From: Trema orientale
Lineage: Eukaryota > Streptophyta > Magnoliopsida > Rosales > Cannabaceae
Assembly (NCBI GenBank): GCA_002914845.1
Contig: JXTC01000309.1
Span: 8,092 to 72,091 of the forward strand
Direction of reading: 5' to 3'
DNA length: 64,000 nt
The notes beneath the pieces were generated by a model. That model worked only from the letters and a program-made list of their open reading frames with translations. It did not search any database and was not told the DNA's origin. Below, piece after piece: positions 62,308 to 64,000 of the stretch. Position 1 is the first letter of the stretch. The number at the start of each line of letters is the position of its first letter. A program made the translations under genes and the position numbers.

Positions 62308-63196
62308 AATTGTATCCTCATACGACAAGAAAATAACAACAAATTAATTCCCCGAAAAAGAAGTCCACATACAATATATATATATGTAATTATCATCAAG
62401 AACAAAGTCTATCAATGATTCAATGGCATATTTTCTCCCGAAAAAAAAGAACAATGATTTGACGGAATCAAATCAGAGTACAAATTTCTAGCAAATCCAA
62501 GCAACTTGAATTTGTCGATTTTAACTAAGTGATTATTATCTCCAAGGGTGCAGCTCAGCTCTTATATACATGCTAGATTCTTTTTTTGGAATATTGTGTT
62601 AAGAGTATGGTTAGCAATTGATTGTCGCTCTCTCCACACAAGCTGCTTTTTCAATACTGAAGAATGAAGATATAAATGAGGGTTAGCTGGCTATATAATA
62701 TCATATTCATTCCCAAGTCGTCAATATACATGGCAAGGGAAACAAACTAAATTAATATCAAAATTTGGTCCCGTAAAAGAAAAAAAAAAACAAAAAACAA
62801 AAAAAATCAAAATTTGGGACTTAGCTAGCCACTTTCAATAAAAATTAACGGATTGCTTATTACAATGGCGCTGCGGCACGTGTTCCATTACACATAGGAA
62901 TTTCAGAAGGAAATAATTCTATTTTAAATGGGATATTTATGAGTCTAGCTAATTAAGAGAAATGATACATGTTTTATTGAAGTAGAGTTTACTCGAAAAC
63001 GTGATTTCCTTATTATTTTGACATCATAGAAAATGCTCACACATTAAATGCGGCTTAGACAATTCATTATTGTTAATTGTGGTGGACCTCATGATAAACG
63101 CGAGACTCATCTTAATTAACGCGGGACTCATCTTAATTAATGATTAAGATGTGTTAAACATATTTGACTTTAGTACTCTCTTTGTAACCTTATTAG

Positions 63197-64000
63197 TTAT
63201 TTCTTGACCTCAACATTGTAAACAAACATCCTGGAAACGACGAGAAAGAAAAGGAAATTGACCAATCCTAAGACTGCCAAAAAGGCATAGTAATAGTCCA
63301 AACGAGAGGCATTCAAGTTATCCAAGATCCACCCTTTATGGCCACCCCTCTTGGTGATATCAGCAGCCGTCGTTAGGAGAAAACTAGAGAAGAAAAACCC
63401 AACTCCTTTGCTGATACAATACATAGATGACCCCATACTTTTCATACTCTTAGGAGCTTGGTCATAGAAAAACTCCATCTGGGAAGCCTCTAAGAACGAA
63501 TCAGCCACACCCATCAAAGCAAACTGAGGTAACAGAACAAAAATCGTTAGTGGAATCATGTTATTTGCCCCAGTGAGGTCGTTGTCACTCGCAGTGCTGA
63601 GCCTCTTTCTTTCGACGAAGCTCGCAATGACCATGGCAAGAATGAGAACAACGAGGCCTATGCCTAACCTTTGAAGCATTGTGATGCCTCTTGGGTTTGT
63701 TGTGTACCGTCTCATGGTTGGGACGAAGAGACGGTCATAGACTACAAGGCTTATGAGCCAGAAAATCGTAACGAATACTATGAGACATGCCGGAGGAATA
63801 TCAAAATGTGGGCCTAGGCTTCGGTCTAGAGTGGTGCCTTGTTTTATGAATAGTGTTACTACTTGAGCTATTAGGGTGTTTGGTATGAATGAAGCTAGCA
63901 AAAGTGGGATCATTTTGATCATTTGCTTGGTTTCTTCTACTTGGGTCACTGGAGTTAGCATCCATGGTGAGGTTGATCCGGTCTTTACTGCTGCTTTGTC
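63197..64000 (-). CDS. NRT1/PTR family NPF5 transporter, last exon (runs off window)
   Basis: The open frame continues from the window edge to the stop at 63197-63199. It covers the C-terminal half of an NPF protein: DKAAVKTGS, then TPVTQVEETKQMIKM, FIKQGTTLDRSLGPHFDIPP, NPRGITMLQRLGIGL, VADSFLEASQMEFFYDQAP and GHKGWILDNLNASRLDYYYA. It is closely similar to the last exon of the gene at 56287-59962 and in the same orientation, so the two are tandem paralogues. Its C-terminus stops at NVEVKK, about 30 residues sooner than its neighbour. The internal ATG (codon before LTPVTQ) is not the start; the real N-terminal exons lie beyond 64000. Confidence 0.93.
   Translation of the reverse strand, partial: DKAAVKTGSTSPWMLTPVTQVEETKQMIKMIPLLLASFIPNTLIAQVVTLFIKQGTTLDRSLGPHFDIPPACLIVFVTIFWLISLVVYDRLFVPTMRRYTTNPRGITMLQRLGIGLVVLILAMVIASFVERKRLSTASDNDLTGANNMIPLTIFVLLPQFALMGVADSFLEASQMEFFYDQAPKSMKSMGSSMYCISKGVGFFFSSFLLTTAADITKRGGHKGWILDNLNASRLDYYYAFLAVLGLVNFLFFLVVSRMFVYNVEVKK

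Larger units (their letters stand above)
59963..63196. other. Region between the tandem NPF5 genes
   Basis: 3.2 kb from the start of the first NPF5 gene to the stop of the second. It holds the first gene's promoter, a TIR element (60158-60560) and a solo LTR (61181-62307). AT-rich DNA with a small duplication (GCGAGACTCATCTTAATTAA and a near copy, about 63100-63140) sits next to the second gene. No other gene is seen. Confidence 0.6.

Noticed and set aside
1-64000. CRISPR arrays, bacterial operons, phage or plasmid features
   Set aside because: Nothing of the kind is seen; introns, repeats and gene content are those of a plant nuclear genome.

Overview
This window is nuclear DNA from a flowering plant, most likely a eudicot. 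It has AT-rich intergenic DNA, intron-rich genes with GT-AG borders, many miniature transposons, and plant-only gene types: a NO POLLEN GERMINATION-RELATED protein, an NPF transporter, a plant-type BARD1 with an extended PHD, and a phospholipid:sterol acyltransferase. The species cannot be fixed from sequence alone. The window holds one 663-base assembly gap (17769-18431) and one isolated N (20978).

Layout. 1-12.7 kb is gene-poor; it has one small intronless gene (1103-1582, minus) and many AT-rich repeats. 12.7-18.4 kb carries an NPGR2-type TPR gene (plus), whose 3' end lies in the gap. 18.4-23.1 kb carries polygalacturonase sequence on minus. As assembled it reads as ONE open gene of 16 exons encoding two complete, catalytically intact GH28 modules in tandem (779 aa), with a single N at the module junction. 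23.1-31.8 kb is a repeat nest. It contains a broken third polygalacturonase copy, two Helitrons, a solo LTR with a SINE inside it, a hAT-type MITE and a foldback MITE. 31.9-33.8 kb is a RhoGDI gene (plus). 35.6-40.5 kb is phospholipid:sterol acyltransferase PSAT1 (minus, 15 exons). 40.5-45.6 kb is intergenic with MITEs. 45.7-49.1 kb is an exocyst EXO84C-like gene (plus). 50.4-55.4 kb is BARD1/ROW1 (plus, 13 exons). 56.3-60.0 kb is an NPF5 (PTR3-like) transporter (minus). 61.2-62.3 kb is a solo LTR. 63.2-64.0 kb is the last exon of a second NPF5 gene, a tandem duplicate running off the window.

The genes are not an operon-like unit and act in separate processes: phosphoinositide kinase scaffolding and pollen (NPGR2), pectin hydrolysis in the wall (polygalacturonase), ROP GTPase recycling (RhoGDI), sterol ester synthesis (PSAT1), exocytosis (EXO84C), DNA repair and meristem control (BARD1), and proton-coupled nitrate/peptide transport (NPF5). 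PSAT1 and BARD1 are, from memory, direct neighbours in Arabidopsis (At1g04010/At1g04020), so part of the order looks ancestral.

The most notable signals are the double-module polygalacturonase, with its junction caveat, and a Helitron inserted exactly between a solo LTR and its target duplication. That insertion fixes the ends of both elements to the base. Exon borders were read by eye from splice signals, reading-frame continuity and remembered homologues; no alignment was run.
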